Shown here one piece after another: positions 10,731 through 21,605 of a DNA stretch of 64,000 nucleotides. The notes beneath the pieces were generated by a model. That model saw only the letters and a list, made by a program, of their open reading frames with translations, was not told where the DNA came from and made no database searches. The translations under genes and the position numbers were made by a program. Every line of letters begins with the position of its first letter. Position 1 is the first letter of the stretch. The DNA is from Crotalaria pallida (taxonomy: Eukaryota; Streptophyta; Magnoliopsida; Fabales; Fabaceae), in NCBI GenBank assembly GCA_037953625.1, contig CM075655.1, forward strand, positions 74,861,501 to 74,925,500, written 5' to 3'.

Positions 10731-11084
10731 GTCAGTTCAAAAAACACTTAAAAACTTGTTTTCTCAAAATCTAAACCTTTTCTTTCAAACCTTTAAGCCA
10801 CCTATTGATTTTAGGGAAAGTGAATACTCAAAATATGATATAATCATGCAATCAAAAGAGATTCACTACCCTCTAATATACTCTACCCAAACTGATAAAC
10901 TAAAAGACTTGTGAGGCAAAAGATAAAACATAAAGCATAAAATACCAAACTAAGTCTTCATGAGTTGGATCTCTCTTCTTAACTTGATGTTTGTTGTTGC
11001 TTGTTGAGCTTGAACTTGATCAACACATTTGTAGCTTGTTCAAAAATTTTGGCATTTATCAAAACATTCTTCATGGATCTTACA

Positions 11085-11098
11085 ATCTCCCCCTTTTT
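11085..11098 (-). other. Polypurine tract of copia element
   Basis: The minus strand reads AAAAAGGGGGAGAT directly before the 3' LTR border at 11084. It is the expected primer for plus-strand cDNA synthesis. Confidence 0.9.
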
Positions 11099-11786
11099 GA
11101 AAATGACAAACATTTTTTGAAATTATGAAGTTCATTGAAGTTGTTGATGCTTGAACCATTTGATCACTTGGTGAGACTCTTGCTCCCCCTCAATTAATGC
11201 TTTTGACATTTGAATTCCAATTAAGATAAAAGCTTGATTCTCCCCCTATCTCCAACAACTTTGCTCAACCTACATAAAAACAACAAAAACAACCTTTCTC
11301 CAAACATACCATTTCATTTCACCAAAAATGGTCAAAACATAATATTTCTCCCCTTTTTCAAAACATCATATTTCTCCCCCTTTGGCATTATCAAAAATAA
11401 ATATATACCAATTGAAATATAAGATCTAAGCCAAAAATAGAGAGATTAATAAGATATAACAACCAAAGCATGATAATCATCTAATGATTACTCAATGATA
11501 CCAATTGAAACAATTGTATACCAATTGTAATACTAATTGTAAAACAATTGTAAGAATTTGATACCAATAGTATTATCTCAATAGTATAAACAATATCACA
11601 TCAAGAGAAATAATACCAATTGAGAGAACTATGAGAAATATCCAACAATATCAAATTGAAAATACCAATAGTATAATATCGAATGTTACCAATTTGTAGA
11701 ATCTTTTCTTCATACCAATTGAAGAAGCAAATGAATGAATATCACATGAAAGTCCTTTTTCTCTTCAATCATACCTACAAAAACAA
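11099..11786 (-). other. Non-coding region between gag and PPT
   Basis: AT-rich, with no domain or sustained reading frame. It contains a second purine-rich tract (minus strand of about 11368-11382) and many CAATTG/CCAATTG words. No trace of pol is visible. Confidence 0.7.
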
Positions 11787-13580
11787 TCATGCTTTGCTTT
11801 TTGGTATCCAAATGGTTTTGGATCCATTTTTGTTAGTGTAGGGACTCTCACCCTTTTTCACCCAAACAAACTTTCCTTTAGGTATACCATGCACTTTAAT
11901 ATAACACTCATTTGAAGTATGTCCATGAGTACCACAATAGAAACATGTTGGTGCATTTGAAAAATCAACTTTAGAAAAATCAACAACATTTCTATGAGAC
12001 ATACTCTTAGCATTAGTATAACCCAAACCAAACTTGTTTGAATTTTCTCTTTGAAAATTTAACAATGTGCGCAATCTAATATCACCATTTGTGAAACTTG
12101 CAAGCTTATTTTTCAAAATAGCATTTTCATCTTTAAGCAACTTGCAATTCTCACAATCAACCACAATATTCAATCTACTAGCACAATCACAAGAAGAACT
12201 AGCATATATAAGATCAAGAGTTTCATTTTGAAGATTAAGCTCATCAACTTGTTTTTTAAGTTCTAAAATCTCTGGTTGATGTTTCAAAATGAGCTTCTTC
12301 CTTTCAATGTTTTTCAAAGCTAGTTTCTTAAATTGTTCATGCATTTTTTTATAAGCATTATATAACATTTCATATTTAGAAGAAATTTCGGATTTAGTTT
12401 CACTTACATCGCTTTCGTAGCTTTGCTCACTTGATTCATCATTTGAACTTTCCTCTTCATTTACTAGAGCTATCAAGTTGAGACAAGCGGCATCTTCATC
12501 ATCCGAAGAACTATTCAATGTGCTTTTCTTGTCATCTTCATCATCACTATTCCAAACTATGTATGCTCTTTTAGATTTTGAATTTTTCTTTTCTTTCTCC
12601 TTCTTCTTGAGATACTTAGAGCATGAGTACTTGAGATGACCGGGCTTTCCACATTCATGGCAAACTATACCTTCTTTTGAAGTCTTTGTCTTGTAGTGTG
12701 GGGAATCCTTCTCTTTACTTTTGTCTTTGTTCATCCTTCCTTTTCTCCTTAGAATCTTATTGAACTTTCTTAGTAGAAGCTTCATCTCCTCTTCATCAAT
12801 TTCCGAATCGGAATCTTCATTATCATCATTATCATCGGAACTCTCTTCCTTTTGATATGACCTTTGAGCTTTGAGAGCAATTCCTTTTCTTTCTTTGTTC
12901 TTATCCGATTCTTCATGCAAATGCAAACGTTCAAGCTCCATTTCATGTTCTTGTAGCTTTCCGAAAAGTGTTGCTAAGTCCATGGTGTCCAAGTCCTTTG
13001 ATTCAACAATTGCGTTAACCTTAGGTTGCCATTCCCTACTTAGACATCTTAAAACTTTGTTAACAAGTTCACAATTCAAGAAAGTTTTACCAAGAGCAAT
13101 GAGATGATTAACAATATGAGTAAAACGTTTTTGCATAAAACATATAGATTCATTAGGCAACATATGAAACAATTCATATTCATGCATCAAAGAATTTAAT
13201 CTAGCACGCCTAACTTCACTAGTGCCTTCATGTGTGACTTGCAAGGTGTCCCACATTTCTTTGGCATCACGACATTGGGAGACTCTAAAGAACTCATCAT
13301 AAGATAGAGAGGAGGTGATGATATTCTTTGCTTTTAAATCATATTGAATTTTCCTTTTATCATCATCGGTCCACTTATCTTTGGGAGTAAGGGTAAGCAC
13401 ACCTTCTACATCTTTTGAGGGAATATAAGGACCATTTTCAATGGCTTCCCAAATGTTCACATCTATAGCTTCTATAAAGATTCTCATCCTAATTTTCCAA
13501 TAACCATAACCCTCTCCACCAAACATAGGAGGGCGATTTATTGAAGCACCTTCACCACCAAAAGGATTCGTAGAACCCAT
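11787..13580 (-). CDS. Copia Gag polyprotein (UBN2 type), intact
   Basis: Gag forms the cytoplasmic virus-like particle and packages element RNA. The 597-residue frame opens 56 bp after the primer site. It has an N-terminal YGYWKIRMRIFIEA block typical of copia gags, then the UBN2 (gag-polypeptide of LTR copia-type) region at about residues 70-210. A charged acidic/lysine-rich linker follows, with a first CCHC zinc knuckle CHECGKPGHLKYSC (307-320). Next come a long predicted coiled coil (about 410-460) and a second knuckle CFYCGTHGHTSNEC (546-559). Two widely separated knuckles are less common than one. No stop or frameshift is seen. There is no frame for protease or other pol domains downstream, so this is a stand-alone gag. 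Confidence 0.95.
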   Translation of the reverse strand: MGSTNPFGGEGASINRPPMFGGEGYGYWKIRMRIFIEAIDVNIWEAIENGPYIPSKDVEGVLTLTPKDKWTDDDKRKIQYDLKAKNIITSSLSYDEFFRVSQCRDAKEMWDTLQVTHEGTSEVRRARLNSLMHEYELFHMLPNESICFMQKRFTHIVNHLIALGKTFLNCELVNKVLRCLSREWQPKVNAIVESKDLDTMDLATLFGKLQEHEMELERLHLHEESDKNKERKGIALKAQRSYQKEESSDDNDDNEDSDSEIDEEEMKLLLRKFNKILRRKGRMNKDKSKEKDSPHYKTKTSKEGIVCHECGKPGHLKYSCSKYLKKKEKEKKNSKSKRAYIVWNSDDEDDKKSTLNSSSDDEDAACLNLIALVNEEESSNDESSEQSYESDVSETKSEISSKYEMLYNAYKKMHEQFKKLALKNIERKKLILKHQPEILELKKQVDELNLQNETLDLIYASSSCDCASRLNIVVDCENCKLLKDENAILKNKLASFTNGDIRLRTLLNFQRENSNKFGLGYTNAKSMSHRNVVDFSKVDFSNAPTCFYCGTHGHTSNECYIKVHGIPKGKFVWVKKGESPYTNKNGSKTIWIPKSKA

Positions 13581-13635
13581 TGTAGTTTCTCAAGGATCTT
13601 AACGAAAAAGCTCTATGCTCGTGTCTTTCGACCGA

Positions 13636-13647
13636 GCTCTGATACCA
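13636..13647 (-). other. Primer binding site, initiator-Met tRNA
   Basis: The minus strand reads TGGTATCAGAGC two bases after the LTR end. It is complementary to the 3' end of plant initiator methionine tRNA and is the usual plant copia and chromovirus primer site. Confidence 0.95.
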
Positions 13648-13649
13648 AT

Positions 13650-15332
13650 TGTGGAAACCTACAATCGGTGGGTGAAACAACTAGGACACACTAGGAGAAC
13701 ACCTAGAAGGGGGGGTTGAATAGGTGTTAGATAAACCTTGAAAGATTTTCGCAAGAAACAAATCAAAACGATTAAAACAAATGATTTTCTTGAAAATTCT
13801 TTAGCCTTAATCGATTAATGACATGAACTAATCGATTAATGCCTCTGTACATTGAAAAATCACTTTTCAATCAAATACGAAAATCAATCAATTAACAAGT
13901 ATAACCAGAGATTCAGCGGAAACAATTAACACCTATATTCTTATTGATTATCTAGGTTATGAAAATGATTTTCCCAAACTTAATTTTGCACAATTAAGAT
14001 TCAATTCAATCAATTATGAAAAATCACTTTTTCTAGGTTTTCAATCAAGAACACAATTAATAACAAGAATTGTAAAGAGTAGAGAGTTTAGAGATACGAC
14101 ACAGTGATTTATCCTAGTTCACTTTCATCCACTTGAAAGCTACTCCAGTCCCCTCTTCAACCAAGAGAGATTCTTAACTATGAGGAATTAGAGTTTCTCA
14201 AATTACAAGTAAATGCCTCACAAGACTTCCTTCTTGCTAGCCTACAAGAGATACCACACCCTTGCCTTGTAACCCTATTGATATCTAATCTAACCTCTTC
14301 TCCTTTGCTTGCCGATACCCCACAACAAGACTTCCAATGCTTGCTTCACTACAAGACTTCCAATTGCTTGTTAACACAACAAGGCTTCCAAGTGCTTGAT
14401 GAAATGCCACATCAAGGCTTCCAATATAAGTTTGCTTGATTCACAACCAAGACTTCCAATTGTTGTAGATAGCTTGCCTCTTGCAAAGATTACAACTCAA
14501 ATGAAAACAAAATAACAATCCTATGAATCTCTTTCAAAAGCTATGAAAATATCAACATGAGAGATTCAAGGTTCTTGATCAAAGAATGTAAAAGTTAAAG
14601 CTTTGATCTTGAGAAAGTGAGAGAGAATAAAGTGGCTTTGATTCTTGTAAAATTGATATGAAAATTATAGGTAATTGTAATAATCATTCACAAAGGTTAG
14701 AAATAGGTTTATATAGAATACCCAAAAGTTAGGAATGATTAGAAGTGCTTTTGAGAAGAGAAAAACTCATTTAAAAACAGTAACAGCTCGTGTTAATCAA
14801 GTAACAAAGTCACTACTCGAGTAACAAGTGTAAAACTTGTTCACTACTTGAGTAATCTGAGCCTTAATCGAGTATTTACGCAAAGCTTCAAAAATCTAAT
14901 CGAGTAATCAGCCCCTTAATCGAGTATTTGCGCAAGACTGCAAAATTCTACTCGTGTAATCAAATGGCTAATCGAGTAGTCAGTTCAAAAAACACTTAAA
15001 AACTTGTTTTCTCAAAATCTAAACCTTTTCTTTCAAACCTTTAAGCCACCTATTGATTTTAGGCAAAGTGAATAGTCAAAATATGATATAATCATGCAAT
15101 CAAAAGAGATTCACTACCCTCTAATATACTCTACCCAAACTCATAAACTAAAAGACTTGTGAGGCAAAAGATAAAACATAAAGCATAAACTACTAAACTA
15201 AGTCTTCATGAGTTGGCTCTCTCTTCTTAACTTGATGTTTGTTGTTGCTTGTTGAGCTTGAACTTGATCAACACATTTGTAGCTTGTTCAAAACTTTTGG
15301 CATTTATCAAAACATTCTTCATGGATCTTACA
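13650..15332 (-). repeat. 5' LTR of the copia element
   Basis: 1683 bp and ~98.6% identical by eye to 9402-11084. It carries the promoter that would drive gag. Differences from the partner include mutated palindromes at 14794 (TAATCAAGTA) and 14845 (TACTTGAGTA). Confidence 0.95.
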
Positions 15333-15337
15333 CATAG
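15333..15337. repeat. Target-site duplication CATAG (right)
   Basis: Matches 9397-9401 perfectly. Confidence 0.95.
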
Positions 15338-15584
15338 CGCCATGCAGCATTTAGGTGGCTAGTGCTAAATGAGAAGCTAGTACGTACGTATATAAAACTG
15401 TGGCACTTGAGTAAGGGGCAAGTTTGTACTTTTTCATTAATCATAAGTGTGAGTACATTGCCTTTTAGGGAATTGAAAAGATGAGTATATCACAACGGAA
15501 CAGAATGTGACTAGACTAAAAAGAGCTTAAACTTAAACTTTAGTTGGGGATGCTGGTGACTGTTTGATGATATCTGAGGTAAAC
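15338..15584 (-). other. Tat element region downstream of integrase remnant
   Basis: Non-coding AT-rich sequence. It was continuous with 8493-9401 before the copia insertion. Confidence 0.6.
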
Positions 15585-16897
15585 CTAACTGAAATAGGTT
15601 CTCAGTGTTGTGATGTTCTGGGAATTCTTGAGCTCGGTTCCTTCCAGAGTCTCTAGCTTGTATGCCCCAGAGTATGTTTTTGAAACACCTCTGTTGGGGC
15701 CTTCTTGATTCCGAGCACATTTTACGTCCCTCCAAATCTCATGACCAATATCTGCTCTTCGGAGCACGAGGTCTCCGAGCATAGTTTTGTTGTCTTGGTT
15801 GGCTAGCCTTTCCTTCGCTATCTTCTTCTGAACAGAGGCGGCTTCTCGGATCTCCTCGGCCAGTATCAGATTCTTGTTCTCAACCTCGGGCCTGTCCCTC
15901 CTTCGGAAGGTATGAAACCTTCGTTCGATGGGGATGACAGCATTGGTCTGGTAGTGCTCGACCGAGGAGGACCGATGAGAGATGTCGCGGTTCTCAGCCG
16001 ATACTTGGAAATTGTTGGCATTCTTACAAAATGAAATGTTTTTCATCCTGAAAAACCAGAGCTCGGGACCTCGGCTTAAGGAGTGAATGGGGAACTCACT
16101 TCGGCCCTCACCTCGGGCCAAAACCAAGCTGAGGGCGGGATCACCAACAGTTAAATAAATGAAAAGATTCTCCCCCTGCGGAGGGCTGGAGAGAACTCGA
16201 AGGAAAGAGAGATTTTCCTTAATTTCACCTTGGATTTCTTGAGGGAGGTTGGTACCTACTTTGACAGTTTTGCTGGGGTCGGAAGGATCAATGGGAATCG
16301 TCAACCGTTCCCTTCGAGGAGAAAACCTAAGAACGTCTTGTTTGGCCTGAACATCAGCCAATAGAACTCTCCCTTTGGCCAAAGTCGGGTCAGTAAGCTC
16401 TTTCTGTTTCATTTTTACTTCCCGTAGACTCGCATTGTAGCAGATTCGGGCTCTCATCTGGTCGGCTTTGATTGTGACGACCTTGTCGTCAGAACCGACG
16501 AATTTCATTGCTAAGTGTACCGTTGAGACCACTGCCCCAAAAGCTTGCAGGCAGGTTCGTCCCAGTATCACATTGTACGGGGATTCAGAATCAACAACTA
16601 AAAACTTGATGATCTCCGTTCGGGCCGAAGGCTGCTTGCCTAAGGTCACCGGGAGGTGGATGGCTCCTAAGGGGCGAATTGCCTCACCTGTGAAGCTGAT
16701 GAGATTGCCTTCAAATTCCACGAGGTCGGCTGACCTCAACTTCAATGCTTGAAAGGTGTGAAAAAAAAGAATGTCGGCCGAGCTTCCTTGATCAATGAAA
16801 ACTCGGGCGACTTCGAAATTGCCGATCAACGCCGTGATCACCATTGGGTCATTGTGATCCGGGATGACGTCTTCCATGTCCTGGTCAGAAAAAATGA
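15585..16897 (-). pseudogene. Tat pol remnant: PR fused to RH and INT-C fragments
   Basis: A single minus-strand frame without stops. It starts inside coding sequence (an FSDQDMEDV block near 16890; the first Met at 16877 is incidental). The first ~140 residues are the Tat-type aspartic protease: FIDQGSSADILF, where DQG replaces the usual D(S/T)G, then NVILGR. The protease-RT linker follows (IPIDPSDP...TNLPQEIQGEI). It jumps straight to an RT-end/RNase H-start piece (LSSPPQGENLFIYLTVGDPALSLVL), then an unrelated-looking stretch. It ends with the integrase C-terminus: IPIE, LVLRRADIG, EGP, GAYKLETLEG, NITTLRTYFS. RT fingers, palm and thumb, most of RNase H and the integrase core are missing. 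The deletions kept one open frame. It cannot encode polymerase or integrase activity. Confidence 0.82.
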
Positions 16898-18414
16898 TGG
16901 GGTCAAATCAACCAATGGGAATCAAGTAAACTTATACATTTGTCCATTGGGACTCCTGTCCGAACATATCAACCACTGGATGAAATTCCAGTAGGACTCT
17001 TTCAGGATATTAATCGACCAATGGAAAACGTATAAGAATTAGGTATTCAATATTCTTAAGAAAAATAAGTGTTTTCTTCAGTTTTAATCAAAATACTCGA
17101 GTTGTTCTTCAATTTTTTCCAGAATACTTGATGTCCTTGAAGAAAGACTCAAGTTGTTCTTAATTTTCCCAGAATACTCGAGTGTTTCTCAAAAAACTCG
17201 AGTGTTTATACTGCAACAGCACCAGTTTCTGCATTTTAAGCACCAATTCGAATTCCATTCATTGTTTTTCCATTCTTATGCAAAACAGAGGCATAAACAC
17301 ATATAAGAAACAAGTTAGAACAGATAAACAAGTACATAACAACATAAATCAACATCAAATCACAAAATCAACATAAACTTGGAAAATAACCATTTCAAGA
17401 TATGAAATTCATTTCCACTTGGTTTTAACTTCGAAAATCAATCCAGTGAGCATTATTAGGTCCATTTAAACTTGTTTGACTTAGAAAACCTTGGGTTTAT
17501 GACCTCCATGTCATATTCCCAATTCCAACTTCATCCCTTGATGAACCTTATGAGGTTCCTACATTTCTAGCTTGAGATTACTCATTCTAGCAATTAGATA
17601 ACTCCTCCCTTACCTCAGAGAAGCTAAACAACAGATTAAACAACAAGGAAATTGGTTGGATCAAAAATCCAAATTCTGGACTTGTGAAAAAGGGGTTGAA
17701 CAGGCTGACTTTGGCAACAGATTTCACCACGGATTTGGCATGAAAAAGAACGAAACAAGTTAGTTTAACAAACTAGGATATATTAACTTCAATCAGAAAC
17801 AAATTTGACACAAAAAGGATTCCTGAGATTACCAAACGAATTCAATGAAGATGAATACTTGATGCTGAAAACTACTCTGTTTTTTTTTCAGCTTTGAACC
17901 TCAAACTTTGATGAGCTAGAACTCGAACTACAGGGGCTTATTTGATGTGATTCTTGATTCTAATTCAAAGATGGAACTAGAACCTTGAGTTGTGTTTTGG
18001 TTTCAAAGGATTTGATTGAGAAACGAAGGAGAAATTAGAGATCAAAGTATGCTCTGAAAAACTGAGAGTCTGAAACTTAGAATTCGGGTTTTGGAGGATT
18101 AGAGGTGTTGAATGCTTCAACCAAGCACCAATTTATAGTCTAGGAATACTTCAAATCGAAGCAAAGTCCAGCTCTATGCTTGTCATTTCAAGAAACCGCG
18201 TTTTGGTGCGAAAATTAAATGAAAACCGACTTATACACTTTCAGGTCTGTAGGAAATACTCGAGTTTTTTCCCAAATACTCGAGTTTTTATTTAAAAATT
18301 CAAATTTCCAAACAGCTACTTAAAATACTCGAGTGTTTTTGCTAAAATAGGAAAAATTGACTATTTTAATGATACTAATATTGATAAAATACTTTTATTT
18401 CATATATTTAAAAC
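16898..18414 (-). repeat. Decayed gypsy-type LTR, probably minus strand
   Basis: No gene. Minus-strand reading gives CG palindrome pairs (TACTCGAGT at 18277/18257 and single 18326), then a TATA box (complement at 18131-18140), a leader, and a GAG/GTAAGGGAG donor-like site with TTGCTAGAATGAG after it (about 17620-17580). That last block closely resembles 27245-27290 of the LTR at 26310-29515, so this is probably a relative of that LTR. Further palindromes occur at 17094, 17175 and 17195. Ends not found. Confidence 0.5.
18131..18140 (-). promoter_or_regulatory. TATA box in decayed LTR
   Basis: The minus strand reads GACTATAAAT, ~117 bp downstream of the 18257/18277 palindrome pair. Confidence 0.45.
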
Positions 18415-20415
18415 ATAGGATCTTACATGGAGCAGCTTTTTACAAAGCTGCATGGCTAGTCATTGGGAAAGATGTTATTGAAGCTGTTCAAGATTTCTTC
18501 TCTAATGGGAAGCTCTTGAGGGAATCTAATCAGACCTTGCTGGTTCTCATACCTAAAACAGACTGCCCCAATTTTGTAAGTGATTTTTGTCCTATAGCTT
18601 TATGTAATGTTATCTACAAAGCTATATCTAAACTATTATGCAATCGTTTACAAGAATGCTTGCCTGTCGTGATCCATGAGAATCAAACAGCATTTATCAA
18701 AGACAGATCTATCCTACATAATGTTCTCATCTCACAGGACCTTCTGAGATTATATAGGAGGAAGAATATCTCTCCCGGATGCTTGATGAAAGTTGACTTA
18801 AAAAAGGCATATGATAGTGTTAATTGGGAATTTATTCAGAGAAGTTTGGAGGCCCTGAAGTTTCCAGAGAAGTTTGTTAGATGGGTCATGATGTGTGTCA
18901 AGTCTGTTTCCTACAGATTGGTGATAAATGGTATTGTGCATGACAGATTTTTCAGTTCCAGAGGTTTGAGGCAAGGAGATCCTATGTCTCCTCTCCTGTT
19001 TGTTATTGTAATGGAGATGCTAACAAGGAAAATGAAGTTGGCAGCTACTGAGAATGGGTTCAGCTATCATCCTATGTGCAAAAGAGTGGAGCTATTAAAC
19101 CTAGAATTTGCAGATGATTTAATGATTTTTTGTAAAGCAAATGAAGCTAGTGTTAGAATCCTTGTTAAGGCAATCACAGATTTTGCTCTAAGTTCAGGTT
19201 TGTATGCTAACCAAGCTAAGTCACAGATCTACATTGCTGGAATGAGTGAAAACTTAAAGGAGAGATTGGAGGGTATCAATGGGTTCAGTAGGGGTTCATT
19301 CCCTTTTAAATATTTGGGGCTTCCTATCTGTGCAAAAAAAATGGAATGTGGCTACGTGCAGGTCCCTGGTTGAAAGGATAACTAAAAGACTCAATATGTG
19401 GACAACTAGGAATCTATCTTTTCAAGGGTGTGCACAACTAATCCAGTCGGTTCTTATGACTATGCCTGTCTACTGGGCTTCCACTTTCATCATACCAAAA
19501 GCAGTAATCAGAGAAGTGGAGAAGCTATGCAGAGGGTTCTTATGGGGCACTGATCAGAGAGGGAGAGCTAAGGCTCAGGTAGCCTGGACCATGGTATGTC
19601 GGAGTAAGAAATATGGGGGTCTTGGGTTCCAAAATATCTACTTTTGGAATTTGGCAGCTCTAGGGAATCAAGCTTGGCAGATTATGGTGAATAAAATTTC
19701 CTTATGGATACGGTGGATTAATGCTGTTTACTTAAAAAGAGATACTTTTCAACAGATTCAAGCAAATCAATCAAGTCCTTGGCATTTGAAGCAGCTATTG
19801 AAAGTAAGAGATATGCTAATGCCCAAATTCATTCAATTAATGGCAAATCAGCAGCCCTATTCTATCAAAGCAGGTTATGATTACCTGATTGGAGACATGC
19901 CAGCTTTCCCCTTCTATCGAACAATCTGGAATCCGCTAAGCATAGCAAAACACAATTTCTTCTTCTGGCTTCTGGTTCAGAATGGCTTGAAGACGAAAGA
20001 CAAGCTCCATTTCCTCCAAATCTCGCCTTTATGTGAGCTTTGTGATGGAGCTGAGGAGACGAGCAAGCATCTGTTCTTTGAGTGTGAATGGAGTAAGAGG
20101 CTTCTAGAACTAGTTGGGAATTGTATAGGTGTGGAGGTCAAGCATTATAGGCTGCCAAATTGGGTCAGATGGCTTCACTATGGGTTCAAGCAGAAACAAA
20201 GACGGCGAATAGTCACGGCGGTTTTGGCTGCATGCATTTATGCTGTGTGGTCGGAGAGAAATCGAAGGGTGTTCAGACAGCAAAGTCTTCCCCCAGAGCA
20301 AGTACTGGTTCTTCTTCAACATGAGTTATCTATTAAGTTATTTTTTGGGTGTAATTGGGCTAGCAATAATGGGCCATCCAGCACCATTTTAAATAGAATA
20401 AGGATAATGGTTTAG
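18415..20415 (+). pseudogene. LINE reverse transcriptase + zf-RVT, frameshifted
   Basis: The RT starts part-way through its N-terminal region. It shows VLIPKTD, the FIKDRSILHNVL block, MKVDLKKAYDSVNWEF (palm), SRGLRQGDPMSPLLF and the catalytic LEFADDLMIF (about 19105-19130). At about 19340-19365, near an A-run, the frame changes. The second frame carries LVERITKRLNMW, the L1-type linker, and the zf-RVT region with ISPLCELCDGAEETSKHLFFEC (about 20020-20090), ending at 20415. The residues needed for polymerase activity are present, but endonuclease loss and the frameshift make it inactive. Confidence 0.88.
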
Positions 20416-20560
20416 GCCTTTTTGGTTTTTGGTTTTTTTGTGGAATTTTCTAGCCCTTGGAACCCTTCCTAGAAGGTGGCTAGGGGTTAGATTATTGCCT
20501 TGATGTGTATTCATTTGTTCGTTGGTAATGCAATTTTTTCTTTACCAAAAAAAAAAAAGA
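18415..20560 (+). mobile_element. 5'-truncated L1-type LINE
   Basis: A non-LTR retrotransposon fragment. It contains the reverse transcriptase and C-terminal zinc-binding region and ends in a 12-base poly(A) run (20547-20558). The endonuclease and 5' part are missing, as expected for incomplete target-primed reverse transcription. Sequence after the poly(A) (AGTGCATTATAGT...) is interior sequence of a copia LTR, so its right flank is that LTR. I could not identify a target-site duplication, and the left boundary (~18415) is approximate. Confidence 0.85.
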
Positions 20561-21298
20561 GTGCATTATAGTGGTTGTACCCAATCAATCATACCTTAAC
20601 CAGTGTTGTAAAGGGGTGTGTAACCCTTAGTGACTAGGGAGTGAATCTCCTAGTGCGGACGTGTTGCGTTCGTGGTTATAGGGTGAGGAACCCTGTTGTG
20701 TTGGGTAGTACTAGATGAACGGTGGGTCACCTAGTAGTTAGGCTATCTGGAAATCAAGGAAAGGCTTTCCTAGTTGTGTATCGAGGTCCCTTGCGAACGG
20801 TGGGATTCCTAGTAGCTTGTGGGGCTCTCTGGTTGTACTTGGGGACGCGAGGCGTCTTTGGTTTAGTGAAAAGCTCAAGCGGGTCGCTTGGGGACTGGAT
20901 GTAGGCCGGGTTTGCCGAACCAGGATAAAAATCTCCGGTGCAATCTCTTCTATCCCTCATCTCTTTATTTTCCGCTGTTATATTTATTTGTTGCGCATCA
21001 TAACGATTATTTTCATAATAATCTATTTTAAAAGAATTTATAATTAATTAGAGCGGTAACGGTTTTCGTTGTTCTTATTTTATGTGTATCCGCGCATATT
21101 AGTTTTTCTATTATTATTAATATTATTCGCTTTTGCGCAATCGTTTTCATCGTTATATTGTTTTCCGCTGCAAAATCTCTTTAAGTTTATTAAAAACGTT
21201 TTAAAGCGAATATTTTCCAATGTTTTCATAAACACCCAATTCACCCCCCCCCCCCCCCTCTTGGGTGTCGGCTGCCAATCCTGTCAATAATTCTAACA
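20561..21298 (+). repeat. Copia LTR 3' fragment (family of the 35657 solo LTR)
   Basis: Reverse-complement match to 35657-36400. It contains the CTTGGGGACTGGA...AACCAGGATAAA block and ends GGCTGCCAATCCTGTCAATAATTCTAACA. The 15-C tract lies inside a hairpin with stem ACACCCAA (21232-21239) and TTGGGTGT (21261-21268). The left part of the LTR is missing at the LINE border. Confidence 0.8.
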
Positions 21299-21605
21299 GC
21301 TGGTTATAAGAACTCTCAGGCGGGTCGCTTGGGGACTGGACTAGGCCTTTCGACGAGAAGGCTGAACCAGGATAAAATTAACCGGTGCAAGCTTTTCAAT
21401 CCCTTATCTCTTTGTATTTCCGCATATTTCAATTTTTACGTTTCCGCGCTACTCAAATTATTTTATCTATCATTTTCGCGATCCATTTCAAACGCTTAAT
21501 CTCTCCATCTCAAAACAATTTTTAATTTGTAAAGGTTTTTACAATACATTAATAAAACTCGATTCACCCCCCCCCCCTCTCGAGATTTTGAGGCCAAAAC
21601 CAACA
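21299..21605 (+). repeat. Second copia LTR 3' fragment, related family
   Basis: It contains the same order of landmarks (GGGGACTGGACTAGGCC, GAACCAGGATAAA, a C-tract) and ends AAAACCAACA. The C-tract hairpin has a different stem, CTCGA (21558-21562) with TCGAG (21580-21584). The previous fragment ends abruptly inside it. Confidence 0.65.

Larger units (their letters stand above)
9402..11084 (-). repeat. 3' LTR of the copia element
   Basis: 1683 bp, with plus-strand ends TGTGGAAACC and GGATCTTACA, identical in length to 13650-15332. On the minus strand it has an array of CG palindromes (10730-10546), then a TATA box (complement at 10458-10470), then a leader. Near the 3' end there is a G/C-tract hairpin (stem 9451-9457 with 9473-9479) and a pair of TAATCGATTA motifs (9560, 9581). 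Confidence 0.95.
9402..15332 (-). mobile_element. Complete gag-only Ty1/copia element (TR-GAG type)
   Basis: A full 5931-bp element: two 1683-bp LTRs, perfect TSD CATAG, an iMet-type primer site, a polypurine tract and one intact gag gene. The interior is only 2565 bp and has no protease, integrase, reverse transcriptase or RNase H. This is the architecture described for plant terminal-repeat retrotransposons with a GAG domain. The LTRs have equal length and, counting by eye, about 24 substitutions (near 1.4%), so the insertion is fairly recent. It depends on enzymes from another copia element for movement. Confidence 0.95.
4667..16897 (-). mobile_element. Tat-lineage Ty3/gypsy element, internally deleted
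   Basis: The minus-strand order is protease (16897 down), remnants of RNase H and the integrase C-terminus (to 15585), a gap region, an opposite-strand extra gene (6159-8492), a polypurine tract and the 3' LTR (5271-4667). The LTR matches the one at 63045-63625, which is followed by the TTGGCGCCGTCTGTGGGG primer site known from Tat elements such as RIRE2. The 5' end (LTR, gag) is cut off at about 16897. A copia element (9402-15332) is inserted in it. Reverse transcriptase, most of RNase H and the integrase core are deleted, so the element is non-autonomous. Confidence 0.8.

Noticed and set aside
21244..21258. 15-C run as an assembly error
   Set aside because: Length may be imprecise, but C- or G-tracts occur at the same place in all five copia LTRs here, so the tract itself is real.
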